Assembly (NCBI RefSeq): GCF_002095535.1 | Contig: NZ_MLJI01000002.1 | Coordinates: 257,786-321,785, forward strand | DNA from: Pantoea cypripedii | Lineage (GTDB): Bacteria > Pseudomonadota > Gammaproteobacteria > Enterobacterales > Enterobacteriaceae | DNA: 64,000 nt | Direction: 5' to 3' | Shown: positions 18,365 to 27,064 of the stretch, piece after piece | Position numbering within the stretch: position 1 is the first letter of the stretch | How the letters are laid out: every line of letters starts with the position of its first letter | Position numbers and translations under genes: made by a program | The notes under the pieces: generated by a model | The model's input: only the letters and a program-made list of their open reading frames with translations | Told to the model about the DNA's origin: nothing | The model's database searches: none

Positions 18365-21300
18365 ATGTCCGGAACAATGAGAACGATGGATGGCAACGCG
18401 GCGGCGGCCTGGATCTCCTATGCCTTTACCGATGTGGCGGCGATTTACCCCATCACCCCCTCCACGCCGATGGCGGAAAATGTTGATGAGTGGGCCGCTG
18501 CCGGGAAGAAGAACCTGTTTGGTCAACCGGTGCGGGTGATGGAGATGCAGTCGGAAGCGGGTGCCGCCGGGGCGGTACACGGTGCACTCCAGGCGGGGGC
18601 GTTAACCACCACCTACACCGCATCGCAGGGACTGCTGCTGATGATCCCGAATCTCTACAAAATCGCCGGGGAACTGTTGCCTGGGGTGTTTCATGTCAGT
18701 GCCAGGGCGCTGGCGACCAATTCGCTGAATATCTTTGGTGATCATCAGGACGTGATGGCGGTACGCCAGACCGGCTGCGCGATGCTGGCCGAAAGCAATG
18801 TGCAGCAGGTGATGGATCTGTCGGCGGTGGCGCATCTGGCCGCCATTAAGGGGCGGGTGCCGTTTATCAACTTCTTTGACGGCTTTCGCACCTCACATGA
18901 AATCCAGAAAATCGAGGTGCTGGATTACGATGAACTGGCGCCGCTGCTGGATAGTGAGGCGCTGGACCGTTTCCGCCGCAATGCCCTCAACCCGGATCAC
19001 CCGGTAATTCGCGGCACGGCGCAGAACCCGGATATTTACTTTCAGGAACGCGAAGCCGCCAACGGCTTCTATGCGGCGCTGCCGGACATCGTGGAAAATT
19101 ACATGGCGGAGATCGCCGCCATCACCGGACGTGAATATCATCTGTTTGATTACTATGGTGCCGATGATGCCGAACACATCATTATCGCCATGGGGTCGGT
19201 ATGCGACACCATCCAGGATGTGGTCGATGCGCTGCTCGACAGCGGCGAAAAGGTGGGGGTGCTGATGGTCCATCTGTTCCGGCCCTTTTCTTTAACGCAC
19301 TTTTTGGCTCGCATTCCTGCCAGCGTAAAACGCGTCGCCGTACTGGATCGCACCAAAGAACCCGGCGCGCAGGCCGAACCGCTATGCCTGGATGTGAAAA
19401 ATGCGTTTTATCAGCGTGAACATGCGCCGTTGATAGTTGGCGGACGCTATGCCCTCGGCGGCAAGGATGTGCTGCCAGACCATATCCTTTCTGTATTTGA
19501 GAACCTGAAAAAACCGACGCCGCAGGATGGTTTTACCGTGGGGATTTTTGATGACGTCACCCATACCTCGCTGCCGGTACCGGTCAATGAGGTGCCGGTT
19601 TCCACCGAGGGGATTACCGCCTGTAAATTCTGGGGATTGGGTTCGGATGGCACGGTGGGTGCCAACAAAAGTGCGATTAAAATCATCGGTGATAAAACCC
19701 CGATGTATGCCCAGGCCTATTTCGCCTATGACTCGAAAAAATCTGGCGGGATTACCGTTTCCCACCTGCGTTTTGGTCAGCGTCCCATCAATGCCCCGTA
19801 TCTGATCCACCGGGCTGATTTTATTTCCTGCTCGCAGCAATCCTATGTCGATAAATACGACTTGCTGGAGGGGTTAAATCCAGGCGGGACCTTCCTGCTC
19901 AACTGCACCTGGTTTGGTGAGGAACTGGAAGAGAAATTGCCCGCGAATATCAAACGTTATATCGCCCGTAATAGCATTCGTTTTTACACCCTGAACGCGG
20001 TGGAGATTGCGCGGCGGCTGGGACTGGGCGGACGTTTTAATATGCTGATGCAGGCAGCCTTTTTTAAACTCACCGGCATCATTGAACCCGCAACCGCAGC
20101 GGCCTATTTAAAGCAGGCGGTGGAAAAATCCTATGGCAGCAAAGGGCAAAACGTTATCGATATGAATAATGCCGCCATTGATTTGGGGATGGAGGCGATT
20201 CAGGAGGTGATGGTGCCGGAGCGCTGGGCCGGGCAGGTGGATACGCCCGCTGCCACGCTGATGATGCCTGATTTTATCAGTGACATCCTTGCTCCGATGA
20301 ATCGCCAGTGTGGCGATAAACTGCCGGTAAGTGCCTTCGCCGGGATGGAGGACGGTACGTTTCCCACCGGCACCTCGGCCTGGGAAAAACGCGGGATCGC
20401 GCTGGAGGTGCCGGTGTGGAATCCTGACGGCTGCACCCAATGTAATCAATGCGCGTTTATCTGCCCCCATGCCGCCGTGCGTCCGGCGTTGCTGACCAGC
20501 GAAGAACGTTATTTTGCGGTGCCGGAGCTGTTAAGCAAGCCAGCCCAGGGGGCGACGGATTATGAGTATCACCTGGCGATCTCTCCGCTGGATTGTTCCG
20601 GCTGTGGTAACTGCGTTGATATCTGTCCGGCTAAAGGCAAGGCACTCAGTATGCAGCCGCTGGAAACGCAGCGTCATATGAGCACGGTCTGGGATTATGC
20701 GATGGGGCTGTCGCCAAAAACCAATCCCTTCGGCAAAACCTCGGTAAAAGGCAGCCAGTTTGAAACCCCGCTGCTGGAGTTCTCCGGTGCCTGCGCCGGT
20801 TGCGGCGAAACGCCTTATGCCCGGCTGGTGACGCAGCTGTTTGGCGACCGGATGATGATCGCCAATGCTACCGGCTGTTCTTCCATCTGGGGAGCCAGCG
20901 CCCCCTCCATCCCCTGGACCACCAACCATAAAGGGCAGGGACCGGCCTGGGCTAATTCACTGTTTGAGGATAACGCCGAATTTGGTCTGGGTATGATGCT
21001 GGGAGGACGGGCGATCCGCGAACAACTGGCCCAGTGTGCCAGCGAGGCGCTGCATCTGCCTCTGAGTGGCGAACTGCACCAGGCCTTGCATCAGTGGCTG
21101 GAACTGAAAGACCGGGGCGAGGGCACACGCGAACGGGGAGAGAAACTCAGTGCGCTGCTGGCTGCGGAAAAGGGTAATGATGTGCTGCTGAATCGTCTCT
21201 ATCAAAATCAGGACTATTTCGCCAAACGTTCCCAGTGGATTTTTGGTGGCGATGGCTGGGCTTACGATATTGGCTTTGGCGGCCTGGATCATGTGCTGGC

Positions 21301-21883
21301 ATCGGGCGAGGACGTTAATGTGCTGGTCTACGATACCGAGGTGTACTCCAACACCGGCGGGCAGTCTTCGAAATCCACTCCCGCCGCCGCCATCGCAAAA
21401 TTTGCCGCCGAAGGGAAACGCACCCGTAAAAAAGATCTCGGCATGATGGCGGTCAGCTACGGCAATGTTTATGTGGCGCAGATTGCGATGGGCGCGGATA
21501 AAGCGCAGACCTTGCGCGCTATCGCCGAGGCGGAGGCCTGGCCGGGTCCGTCGCTGGTGATTGCTTACGCCGCCTGCATCAATCACGGGTTAAAAGCAGG
21601 GATGGGGTGCAGCCAACGCGAGGCGAAACGCGCGGTCGAGGCGGGTTACTGGCACCTGTGGCGCTACAACCCGCAACTGGTCCAGCGTGGCAAAAATCCG
21701 TTTATCCTCGACTCAGAAGAACCCGAAGAAAGTTTCCGTGACTTTCTGATGGGCGAGGTGCGGTATGCCTCGTTAGTCCGTACTGCCCCGGAAACCGCGG
21801 ATCAGTTGCTGCAACAGACGGAACTTGATGCAAAGCAGCGGTTTGAACAGTATCAGAGTATGGCAGGGGAGTTGGATATTTAA
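18365..21883 (+). CDS. nifJ: NifJ, pyruvate:flavodoxin oxidoreductase
   Basis: 1172-residue homodimeric enzyme that oxidises pyruvate to acetyl-CoA and CO2 and reduces flavodoxin (NifF) for nitrogenase. Domain order is as expected: an N-terminal pyruvate-binding part (AAWISYAFTDVAAIYPITPSTP), two ferredoxin motifs near residues 690-760 (CTQCNQCAFICPHA, CSGCGNCVDICPAKG), a further cluster region CAGCGETPYARL, and the TPP-binding GGDGWAYDIGFGGLD. ATG 18365 is preceded by GAGGA; the open frame reaches back through both promoters and that part is not coding. nifF, which makes its partner flavodoxin, is not in this window. Confidence 0.97.
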   Translation: MSGTMRTMDGNAAAAWISYAFTDVAAIYPITPSTPMAENVDEWAAAGKKNLFGQPVRVMEMQSEAGAAGAVHGALQAGALTTTYTASQGLLLMIPNLYKIAGELLPGVFHVSARALATNSLNIFGDHQDVMAVRQTGCAMLAESNVQQVMDLSAVAHLAAIKGRVPFINFFDGFRTSHEIQKIEVLDYDELAPLLDSEALDRFRRNALNPDHPVIRGTAQNPDIYFQEREAANGFYAALPDIVENYMAEIAAITGREYHLFDYYGADDAEHIIIAMGSVCDTIQDVVDALLDSGEKVGVLMVHLFRPFSLTHFLARIPASVKRVAVLDRTKEPGAQAEPLCLDVKNAFYQREHAPLIVGGRYALGGKDVLPDHILSVFENLKKPTPQDGFTVGIFDDVTHTSLPVPVNEVPVSTEGITACKFWGLGSDGTVGANKSAIKIIGDKTPMYAQAYFAYDSKKSGGITVSHLRFGQRPINAPYLIHRADFISCSQQSYVDKYDLLEGLNPGGTFLLNCTWFGEELEEKLPANIKRYIARNSIRFYTLNAVEIARRLGLGGRFNMLMQAAFFKLTGIIEPATAAAYLKQAVEKSYGSKGQNVIDMNNAAIDLGMEAIQEVMVPERWAGQVDTPAATLMMPDFISDILAPMNRQCGDKLPVSAFAGMEDGTFPTGTSAWEKRGIALEVPVWNPDGCTQCNQCAFICPHAAVRPALLTSEERYFAVPELLSKPAQGATDYEYHLAISPLDCSGCGNCVDICPAKGKALSMQPLETQRHMSTVWDYAMGLSPKTNPFGKTSVKGSQFETPLLEFSGACAGCGETPYARLVTQLFGDRMMIANATGCSSIWGASAPSIPWTTNHKGQGPAWANSLFEDNAEFGLGMMLGGRAIREQLAQCASEALHLPLSGELHQALHQWLELKDRGEGTRERGEKLSALLAAEKGNDVLLNRLYQNQDYFAKRSQWIFGGDGWAYDIGFGGLDHVLASGEDVNVLVYDTEVYSNTGGQSSKSTPAAAIAKFAAEGKRTRKKDLGMMAVSYGNVYVAQIAMGADKAQTLRAIAEAEAWPGPSLVIAYAACINHGLKAGMGCSQREAKRAVEAGYWHLWRYNPQLVQRGKNPFILDSEEPEESFRDFLMGEVRYASLVRTAPETADQLLQQTELDAKQRFEQYQSMAGELDI

Positions 21884-21903
21884 CGACAGACAGCACGTCC
21901 CGT

Positions 21904-21922
21904 CCCCCTGTTGATCAGGGGG
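21904..21922 (+). terminator. Hairpin after nifJ
   Basis: CCCCCTG-TTGAT-CAGGGGG, starting 20 bases after the nifJ stop. It has no T run and overlaps the end of the convergent HNH reading frame, so termination is not certain. Confidence 0.45.
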
Positions 21923-22154
21923 GCGAGTGACGGCGAATCCCGGTAAACTCAGTGCGTAATTGTTTCATGTTCTGACCGTAGTGTGCTTTACGATGATCAT
22001 TTGGGCACAACACGATCAGGTTAGACGCCTCATCCGCGCCACCTTCACTCAGTGGGATAATGTGATGCACCTCGGCAAAAATCGCCCCCTGCTGAGTCCG
22101 AAAGCCGGGCTGACCGCGTGCAGTGTATTGCGTGGTATAGGGTTCTTCTGGCAC
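21915..22154 (-). CDS. HNH endonuclease domain protein, probably truncated
   Basis: 79-residue frame with an HNH nuclease core: VHHIIPLSEGGADEASNLIVLCPNDHRKAHY, with the His pair, Asn and the C-x2-D-H-x3-H end. The start would be GTG 22154, and the in-frame sequence above it has no ATG before a stop that overlaps the end of hipA. HNH proteins usually have more sequence before this core, so this is either a stand-alone mini-HNH or the tail of a lost gene. It sits at the right edge of the nif cluster. Confidence 0.6.
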   Translation of the reverse strand: MPEEPYTTQYTARGQPGFRTQQGAIFAEVHHIIPLSEGGADEASNLIVLCPNDHRKAHYGQNMKQLRTEFTGIRRHSPP

Positions 22155-22207
22155 GGTTGGGGTGAGGTTGAGGGTTAAATTAATAGGTGCTGCCCATCCA
22201 GAGCAAA

Positions 22208-23471
22208 TTATTCAAAGACGAAAGGATTTAAAAACTGACGTTTCCAGAAAAGCCTGCGATCCACTTCTGATAATTCAGCTTCATCACAAACGTCATTCCA
22301 GCGAGACGTTATGATCTCAACCTGCGCATCGAAAATTTCCAAAGCTTCTTCTTGTGACAGCAGAAAGTTATGAGCGGTTTCCAGACATACACTGCGCTGA
22401 CTGAGTCGGTTATTACCATTAATAAGCATTGCTTGTGTGGCTTCATTTCCGGCACGACCTTGTGGACAGATGTCATATGCTGGAGTGAGTGACAACCTTT
22501 CACCATTCCAGAAGGCTGCATGGTTTCGGGCATGGTCATCAGTATTCCCGCAAAGAATATTGAAGCAGATACGTGCAAATAGCTCCCTAAGCGTCTCCTT
22601 CGGACGTTCGAAGCGCTGGCGAATGAGTTGAGCGAACTCCTCATAGCTGGCATACCTTGCCATCATGTCATCCAGGCCGAAGAGGGTTAAGGCAGACACC
22701 ATCGACCTTCGTGTCCAGCCTGCTTTGGTTTTAATTCGGTCAAACCGTTCTATCAGCAGAATATCTTTACCACCGGCGTGCGTCATGAGAACTGGCGCGC
22801 AATCCAGACCACAAAGGGAGCCTAATCTCATAGCGATAAATTCAGCTTTAACCACACTATAGAGATCGTTGCTGGCTGAGAACTTGGCAATGTATTTTTT
22901 ACCTTGTTCTTCGATCAACGCTTTTGGGCGTGCGCCACCGATAGAACTACCATGAAATAATGCCTGATCCAGTTCTGGAGTAAGGGGAATACCTCGCTCA
23001 ACACGCTCAGCCGATCGAAGTAATTCTTCCATCTCAACATTTTTTAGCGGAGCGTGGCTCATAATCCGTTGCCGATCGTTGGAAATCCAGGGCACCGATT
23101 CGGTCAGAACCTGATTCAAGCAGGTAGGTTAGTTCATCAAGTAAAGCTGTGTCGGTATCTGCTCCCCTGACACCCAATTTACGATTAATAATAACCCGTC
23201 GCCCCCATGCATCCGGTGCACTGTCACGGATAGCGGATGGCATGGTAAGTCCTGGTAATAAGGGAAGGACGCCAGATTGTAAAGGAAGCTCAGGAAGATA
23301 AATTGGAATGGCGGCGGGCTGATCCCTGATACGTTCGAGATAGCTTCTGCCGTAGTTAAAAACCAGATTTCCCGCATTATCGTTACTCAGGCGACCAGAG
23401 ACTACAGGTGATGTTTCTCCAGGCAGCCAAATCCATACAAATGCCTGTTGTGGAGATTGTTCAGAAATCAT
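22208..23471 (-). pseudogene. hipA: HipA-family serine/threonine kinase toxin, frameshifted
   Basis: Two adjacent frames together make one HipA of normal length. The N-terminal part (start 23471, stop at 23034) ends DRIGALDFQRSATDYEPRSAKKC. The C-terminal part continues as KNVEMEELLRSAERVERGIPLTPELDQALF. The break is at an A6 run (23040-23045); removing one A restores a continuous protein. The kinase motifs in the second part look intact: SIGGARPKALIE, GNTDDHARNHAAFW and AYDICPQGRAG. A shorter protein could start at internal ATG codons and lack the N-terminal subdomain. Its start overlaps the end of hipB. Decay, phase switching or a sequencing error are all possible. Confidence 0.85.
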
Positions 23472-23799
23472 CAAACGTTTCCTTCGTTTGTTTACGTATG
23501 CGTTGTGGCAGAAGACTTAATTTGTCTTCGGCCTGTTTACGGGTGCTCACTAATTTATTCGAATCAGCATCAAATAACCGTATTCCCAGCAATGCTGCTA
23601 CCTCAAAAACCATCCCGAGTTCACATTTTGGGTCTGCTTTTTCAATACGCTGCAACATGCTCCGGGATATACCCGCACGTTCCGCCAGTTCAGTTTCAGT
23701 CATCTTCTGAGTTTTACGCTCAAGGCGAATCATGGCAGCCAGTAAATACAGGGCTTCCTGGGTATAACGAGAGTAAGCCCTGGGAGCAGAACGAGGCAT
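23461..23799 (-). CDS. hipB: HipB-family antitoxin, XRE helix-turn-helix
   Basis: 112-residue DNA-binding antitoxin. The helix-turn-helix is at about residues 35-90: MTETELAERAGISRSMLQRIEKADPKCELGMVFEVAALLGI. HipB proteins bind their own promoter and neutralise HipA. The stop lies inside the start of hipA, the normal coupled arrangement. The upstream region carries six copies of an 18-base motif, candidate operators. With hipA broken, the antitoxin may persist alone. Confidence 0.88.
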   Translation of the reverse strand: MPRSAPRAYSRYTQEALYLLAAMIRLERKTQKMTETELAERAGISRSMLQRIEKADPKCELGMVFEVAALLGIRLFDADSNKLVSTRKQAEDKLSLLPQRIRKQTKETFDDF

Positions 23800-23830
23800 A
23801 TTGACCTCCTTTTAAAGGCCATTAACGTAT

Positions 23831-24020
23831 TTGATGACTTATATAGTAGCCATACTATCACTTCAGGAAGGTATAATCCATTGTCATAATGACTCACATA
23901 TGAGCCATTAAGTGGCTTAATGGCTCATATGTGAGTCATTATGATGTGCGTGCTGGTTCTGCTACACCATCAAGCAGGCCCTCCTGCACAGGTTGTGCTA
24001 ACGCGGTTCTGCCTGACTGA
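23831..24020. repeat. First copy of a 290-bp-spaced tandem duplication
   Basis: This unit matches 24121-24307 with divergence. Shared parts are TTGATGACTT at the start, CACTTCAGGAA in the middle, a large palindrome, and an end resembling the last codons of the downstream DapA-family gene (GCA GAA CCG CGT TAG here). No gene was found in 23800-24284; the interval holds these repeats, the palindromes and presumably the hipB promoter. Confidence 0.7.
23884..23944. repeat. 29-bp perfect inverted repeat with a TGG centre
   Basis: Arms at 23884-23912 and 23916-23944 are exact inverted copies by eye, around TGG. Each arm contains the 18-base motif TGACTCACATATGAGCCA. No T run follows on either strand, so this is not an ordinary terminator. 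Confidence 0.85.
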
Positions 24021-24041
24021 TTGCTAAACAATTCTTCACAT

Positions 24042-24083
24042 GCCAACACTCTTATTAAAACTTCCTTTAATAAGAGTGTTGGC
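24042..24083. repeat. 18-bp perfect inverted repeat, 6-base loop
   Basis: Arms GCCAACACTCTTATTAAA (24042-24059) and its exact inverse (24066-24083) surround ACTTCC. It lies between the two duplicated units and differs in sequence from their palindromes. It could be a bidirectional terminator or a relic end of a mobile element. Confidence 0.8.
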
Positions 24084-24120
24084 TGTTTAAATACACTTTA
24101 ATGGCTATCCCATTATTAAT

Positions 24121-24307
24121 TTGATGACTTGTATAAAAGCCCTGCCACCACTTCAGGAATGCATGAGTTATCGTCAAAATGACTCATATATAAGCCATTA
24201 ACTGGCTTAATGACTTATATATGAGTCAATATGGATTAAACGAGGGACCTGGCGCACCATCCCGCCAGGTTTTTCCTGGTTGTACTAACGCAGTTGTGCC
24301 AGCTTCG
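24121..24307. repeat. Second copy of the 290-bp-spaced tandem duplication
   Basis: This unit includes the 3' end of the DapA-family gene (GCA CAA CTG CGT TAG). Its palindrome (24180-24201 and 24207-24228, one mismatch) matches the first copy in position, and the centres are 290 bases apart. Confidence 0.7.
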
Positions 24308-25211
24308 CTTCCTGGCGGGTGATAAGGTATTCAACCTCGCTAATCGCTGCACTGCTGAGCACGCTGCCGGGACGGCGCTGTGAGGCGTGGGCAATGGCAC
24401 CACGGCGTGCCAGAATGTGTTTTCTGATTGCCAGCCCCAGACCCGGCTGTTGCTCATAGCGCATCAGCGGCAGGTACACATCAAAAATATCCTGCGCTAA
24501 ATCGCGCTGGCCGTTACTGACCAGCCGTGTCACTTCAACCATCATTTCCGGATAGCCGAAACCGGTCATTGCACCATCGGCACCGCGCGCCATCTCTTCC
24601 GGTAAGAACATCCCCGCGTTGCCGCACAGGATGGAGACACGACGACTGCCGTCTGCTTCCGACTGACGAATAGCGCTGATCTTTTGCAGGCCAGGCCAGT
24701 CCTCATGTTTTAACATCACAATGCTCGGATGCGCGGCGAACAGCCTGATAAGCACCTCTGACGACATCTGTACGCCGGTAGCAAGTGGGAAATCCTGTAG
24801 CACCACGGGCACGTCTGGCCCCAGCGTCTCGATGACGTTGCGGTAGTAGTTGAGGATCTGCTCGTCGGTGCGTAGCGCTGAAGGGGGAGCGACCATCACT
24901 CCGGCAGCTCCAGCCTCCATGACCCGGTGCGATAGCTCACCGATCGCCGCCAGCCCTGGCGCAGACACGCCGACAATCACCGGTTTGCCCGCTGCTCGTT
25001 TCAGCGTCTGGCGGGTAATTGCAACCGATTCTTCCAGCGTCAGCTTAGGCGCTTCACCCATCATGCCGAGGATCGTCAGGCCATCCGCACCCTGGTCAAA
25101 GTAAAAGTCAGTGACGCTGTCGATGCTGCTGTGATCGATAGCGCCATCCGGCAAAAATGGCGTGACCGCAATAACATAAACGCCTTTCGTCTGGTTAGTA
25201 ATCAGAGACAT
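24285..25211 (-). CDS. Dihydrodipicolinate synthase (DapA) family aldolase/lyase
   Basis: 308-residue TIM-barrel protein of the class I pyruvate-aldolase family. The N-terminal GVYVIAVTPFLPDGAID, the FDQGADGLTILGMMGE segment and VLQDFPLATG follow the family. The Schiff-base Lys is probably in IVMLKHEDWPGL. ATG 25211 is seven bases from AAGGA; ATG 25214 is adjacent. It is the last gene of a pxpB-pxpC-dapA-like operon, so it probably acts on a catabolic substrate and not in lysine synthesis (inference). Confidence 0.85.
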   Translation of the reverse strand: MSLITNQTKGVYVIAVTPFLPDGAIDHSSIDSVTDFYFDQGADGLTILGMMGEAPKLTLEESVAITRQTLKRAAGKPVIVGVSAPGLAAIGELSHRVMEAGAAGVMVAPPSALRTDEQILNYYRNVIETLGPDVPVVLQDFPLATGVQMSSEVLIRLFAAHPSIVMLKHEDWPGLQKISAIRQSEADGSRRVSILCGNAGMFLPEEMARGADGAMTGFGYPEMMVEVTRLVSNGQRDLAQDIFDVYLPLMRYEQQPGLGLAIRKHILARRGAIAHASQRRPGSVLSSAAISEVEYLITRQEAKLAQLR

Positions 25212-25242
25212 CATCGTTTCCTTGTGAGCCAGCGACGGGCAA

Positions 25243-26190
25243 TTACTGCTGATCCAGCGCGGCTCGTTTCTGGTTTAAAATCGCCTGGCGACCCCGCCAG
25301 ATCTCTTCCGCTTTCTCAACCGACACCGCTTCGAAGCGCACAGCATCGCCCGGCTTCAGTTGGCCCAGGCGCGCCAGGTCGGCCCGAATCACGGTGGCGA
25401 TTTTTGGGTATCCGCCGGTGGTCTGCCGATCATTCATTGCTACGATCGGCAAGCCGTCGCCAGGAATCTGGATGCTGCCATGGGCAATGGCATCGGAAAT
25501 AATATTGAAACCCCGGCTGTGGCTGAGTGGCTCGCCATGCAGGCGATAACCCATACGGTCGCACTGGGGGGATAGCGTATAAGTCTGGGACTGAAAACGT
25601 GCGCGCGCCGCATCATCAAAATAACTGTCCTGCGGCCCCCAGATCACCCGTACCGGGCGTTTCTCCATCTGTGGAAAAATACGGTCGGTACGGAGGCCTG
25701 GACGTACCTGCCGTGTCGGAACCGCCAGCGGTAACCGGTCATTTTTCTGTAGCGGACGCCCGTCAAAGCCACCCAGCTTTGCCCTGATCAGCGTAGCGAC
25801 GCTGCCCAGTTGTGGTTGCACCGCAAAACCCCCGGCGACGGCAAGATAACCGCGCGCCCCAGAGCGCAGGCGCTGTATGGCCAGAACATCTCCCGGCAGC
25901 ATTTGCCGGGACTGATAAATCGGGCAGGGTATATCGTTTAATGTTGCTACCGCATCGCCGGTAATAGCGAAGATGCAGGGTTGATCACCGCACAGCTTCA
26001 GCCTCGGCCCGGTCAGGGTGAATTCGATGACGCCGGTGTTGGCGGGGTTGCCCACCAGCGCATTGGCGAGGGCAAAGCTTAACTCATCCATCACCCCCGA
26101 AGGCGGCACGCCACGATCCTCATAACCGACGCGCCCGCTGTCCTGTAAGGTTGACATGACGCCTGGTGACAGCACCTCGAAATAATTCAT
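25243..26190 (-). CDS. pxpC: 5-oxoprolinase subunit C (biotin-dependent carboxylase-like)
   Basis: 315-residue PxpC, the allophanate-hydrolase-subunit-2-type component of the ATP-dependent 5-oxoprolinase PxpABC. The family start MNYFEVLSPGVMSTLQDSGR is clear, as are the later MNDRQTTGGYPKIATVI and DLARLGQLKPGD. ATG 26190 overlaps the pxpB stop (ATGA), giving coupled translation and a fixed subunit ratio. The DapA-like gene follows after 31 bases. Confidence 0.9.
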   Translation of the reverse strand: MNYFEVLSPGVMSTLQDSGRVGYEDRGVPPSGVMDELSFALANALVGNPANTGVIEFTLTGPRLKLCGDQPCIFAITGDAVATLNDIPCPIYQSRQMLPGDVLAIQRLRSGARGYLAVAGGFAVQPQLGSVATLIRAKLGGFDGRPLQKNDRLPLAVPTRQVRPGLRTDRIFPQMEKRPVRVIWGPQDSYFDDAARARFQSQTYTLSPQCDRMGYRLHGEPLSHSRGFNIISDAIAHGSIQIPGDGLPIVAMNDRQTTGGYPKIATVIRADLARLGQLKPGDAVRFEAVSVEKAEEIWRGRQAILNQKRAALDQQ

Positions 26191-26918
26191 GGCAGCAGGC
26201 TCCATTCAGGCTGGTAATGCCGGTCGGCGAGTAACGTCTGATAATCGTGTTCGCTGACGGGGATAAAACGCACTTCCTCGCCCGCGTTAAATAAAAAAGG
26301 CTGCTCACGCTGTGGATCGAAACTTTTTACCGGCGTTCGTGCCAGCAAATGCCAGCCGCTGGGCGCAGCGACGGAACCGATAGCCGACTGAACCCCGCCG
26401 ATACTGATGCTGCCGCCGGGCACTTCCTGGCGCGGTGATGTCCGTCGGGCGAGGTGTAAACGCGGATCGAGCCCACCCAGGTAAGCGAAACCCGGCATAA
26501 AACCAATCATATAGATGCGATAGGGCTGGGCGCTGTGGATCTCAATCAATTCGGCGGGTGTCAGGCCCAGGGTGGTCGCTGAGCTTGCCAGATCGATGCC
26601 GTAGTCACCGCCGTAACAAGCCGGTATCAGCCAGCACTTGCGCGGCGGCGTGTGCAGCACGTCCGTGTTGAGCAGCAACTCTACAGCCTGGATCAGTTCC
26701 CTCTGGCGGATAACGACCGAGTCATAAGTCACCGTCAGCGATCGGTAGGTCGGAATGCAACCGGTGACGCCCGCTATGTTTTGTTGCCTGATGGCTGCCG
26801 CTAACGACGTCACGCGCTGATTCACCCGCGCGTCAATCACTTCACCAAAATCGATATTCACCGCCTGATCGGCGATGGTCTGAATCGCCCAGCTCAGCGG
26901 CACGACGTCTTCATTCAC
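26187..26918 (-). CDS. pxpB: 5-oxoprolinase subunit B
   Basis: 243-residue PxpB (allophanate-hydrolase-subunit-1 type). Visible: MIGFMPGFAYLGGLDPRLHLARRTSPRQEVPGGSI and the following IGGVQSAIG. The frame opens at ATG 26972, but I prefer GTG 26918. It has AGGA seven bases upstream, the N-terminal extension has no counterpart in E. coli PxpB, and the longer start would sit inside a palindromic operator candidate. PxpB and PxpC together activate and cleave 5-oxoproline delivered by PxpA. Confidence 0.87.
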   Translation of the reverse strand: MNEDVVPLSWAIQTIADQAVNIDFGEVIDARVNQRVTSLAAAIRQQNIAGVTGCIPTYRSLTVTYDSVVIRQRELIQAVELLLNTDVLHTPPRKCWLIPACYGGDYGIDLASSATTLGLTPAELIEIHSAQPYRIYMIGFMPGFAYLGGLDPRLHLARRTSPRQEVPGGSISIGGVQSAIGSVAAPSGWHLLARTPVKSFDPQREQPFLFNAGEEVRFIPVSEHDYQTLLADRHYQPEWSLLP

Positions 26919-26960
26919 GTTCGCTTCCTGACATACATTTTCGTTATTTGCATCATGGAA

Positions 26961-26982
26961 TACTTTTGGCATACCATAAAAA
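26961..26982. promoter_or_regulatory. Candidate GntR operator, pxpB/pxpA interval
   Basis: CTTTTGGCATACCATAAAAA, with core TTGG-CATA-CCAT, lies between divergent pxpB and pxpA. It shares TTGG-N4-CCAA/T with sites at 28866-28887 and 34574-34597. Confidence 0.6.
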
Positions 26983-27064
26983 TGTTGTCAATAAACGCTG
27001 TCAGATTAAATACTTATTGCCTGAATAAACAGATGAATAATCAGTAGCCTGGAGTGAAGTTTGA

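Noticed and set aside
23034..23119. Programmed frameshifting to make full-length HipA
   Set aside because: The shift needed is +1, and GCU AAA AAA UGU is not a known +1 site or a -1 slippery heptamer; an indel is simpler.
23831..24307. Possible CRISPR array
   Set aside because: The repeated 18-base motifs are unevenly spaced and palindromic, lie within two long duplicated units, and there are no cas genes.
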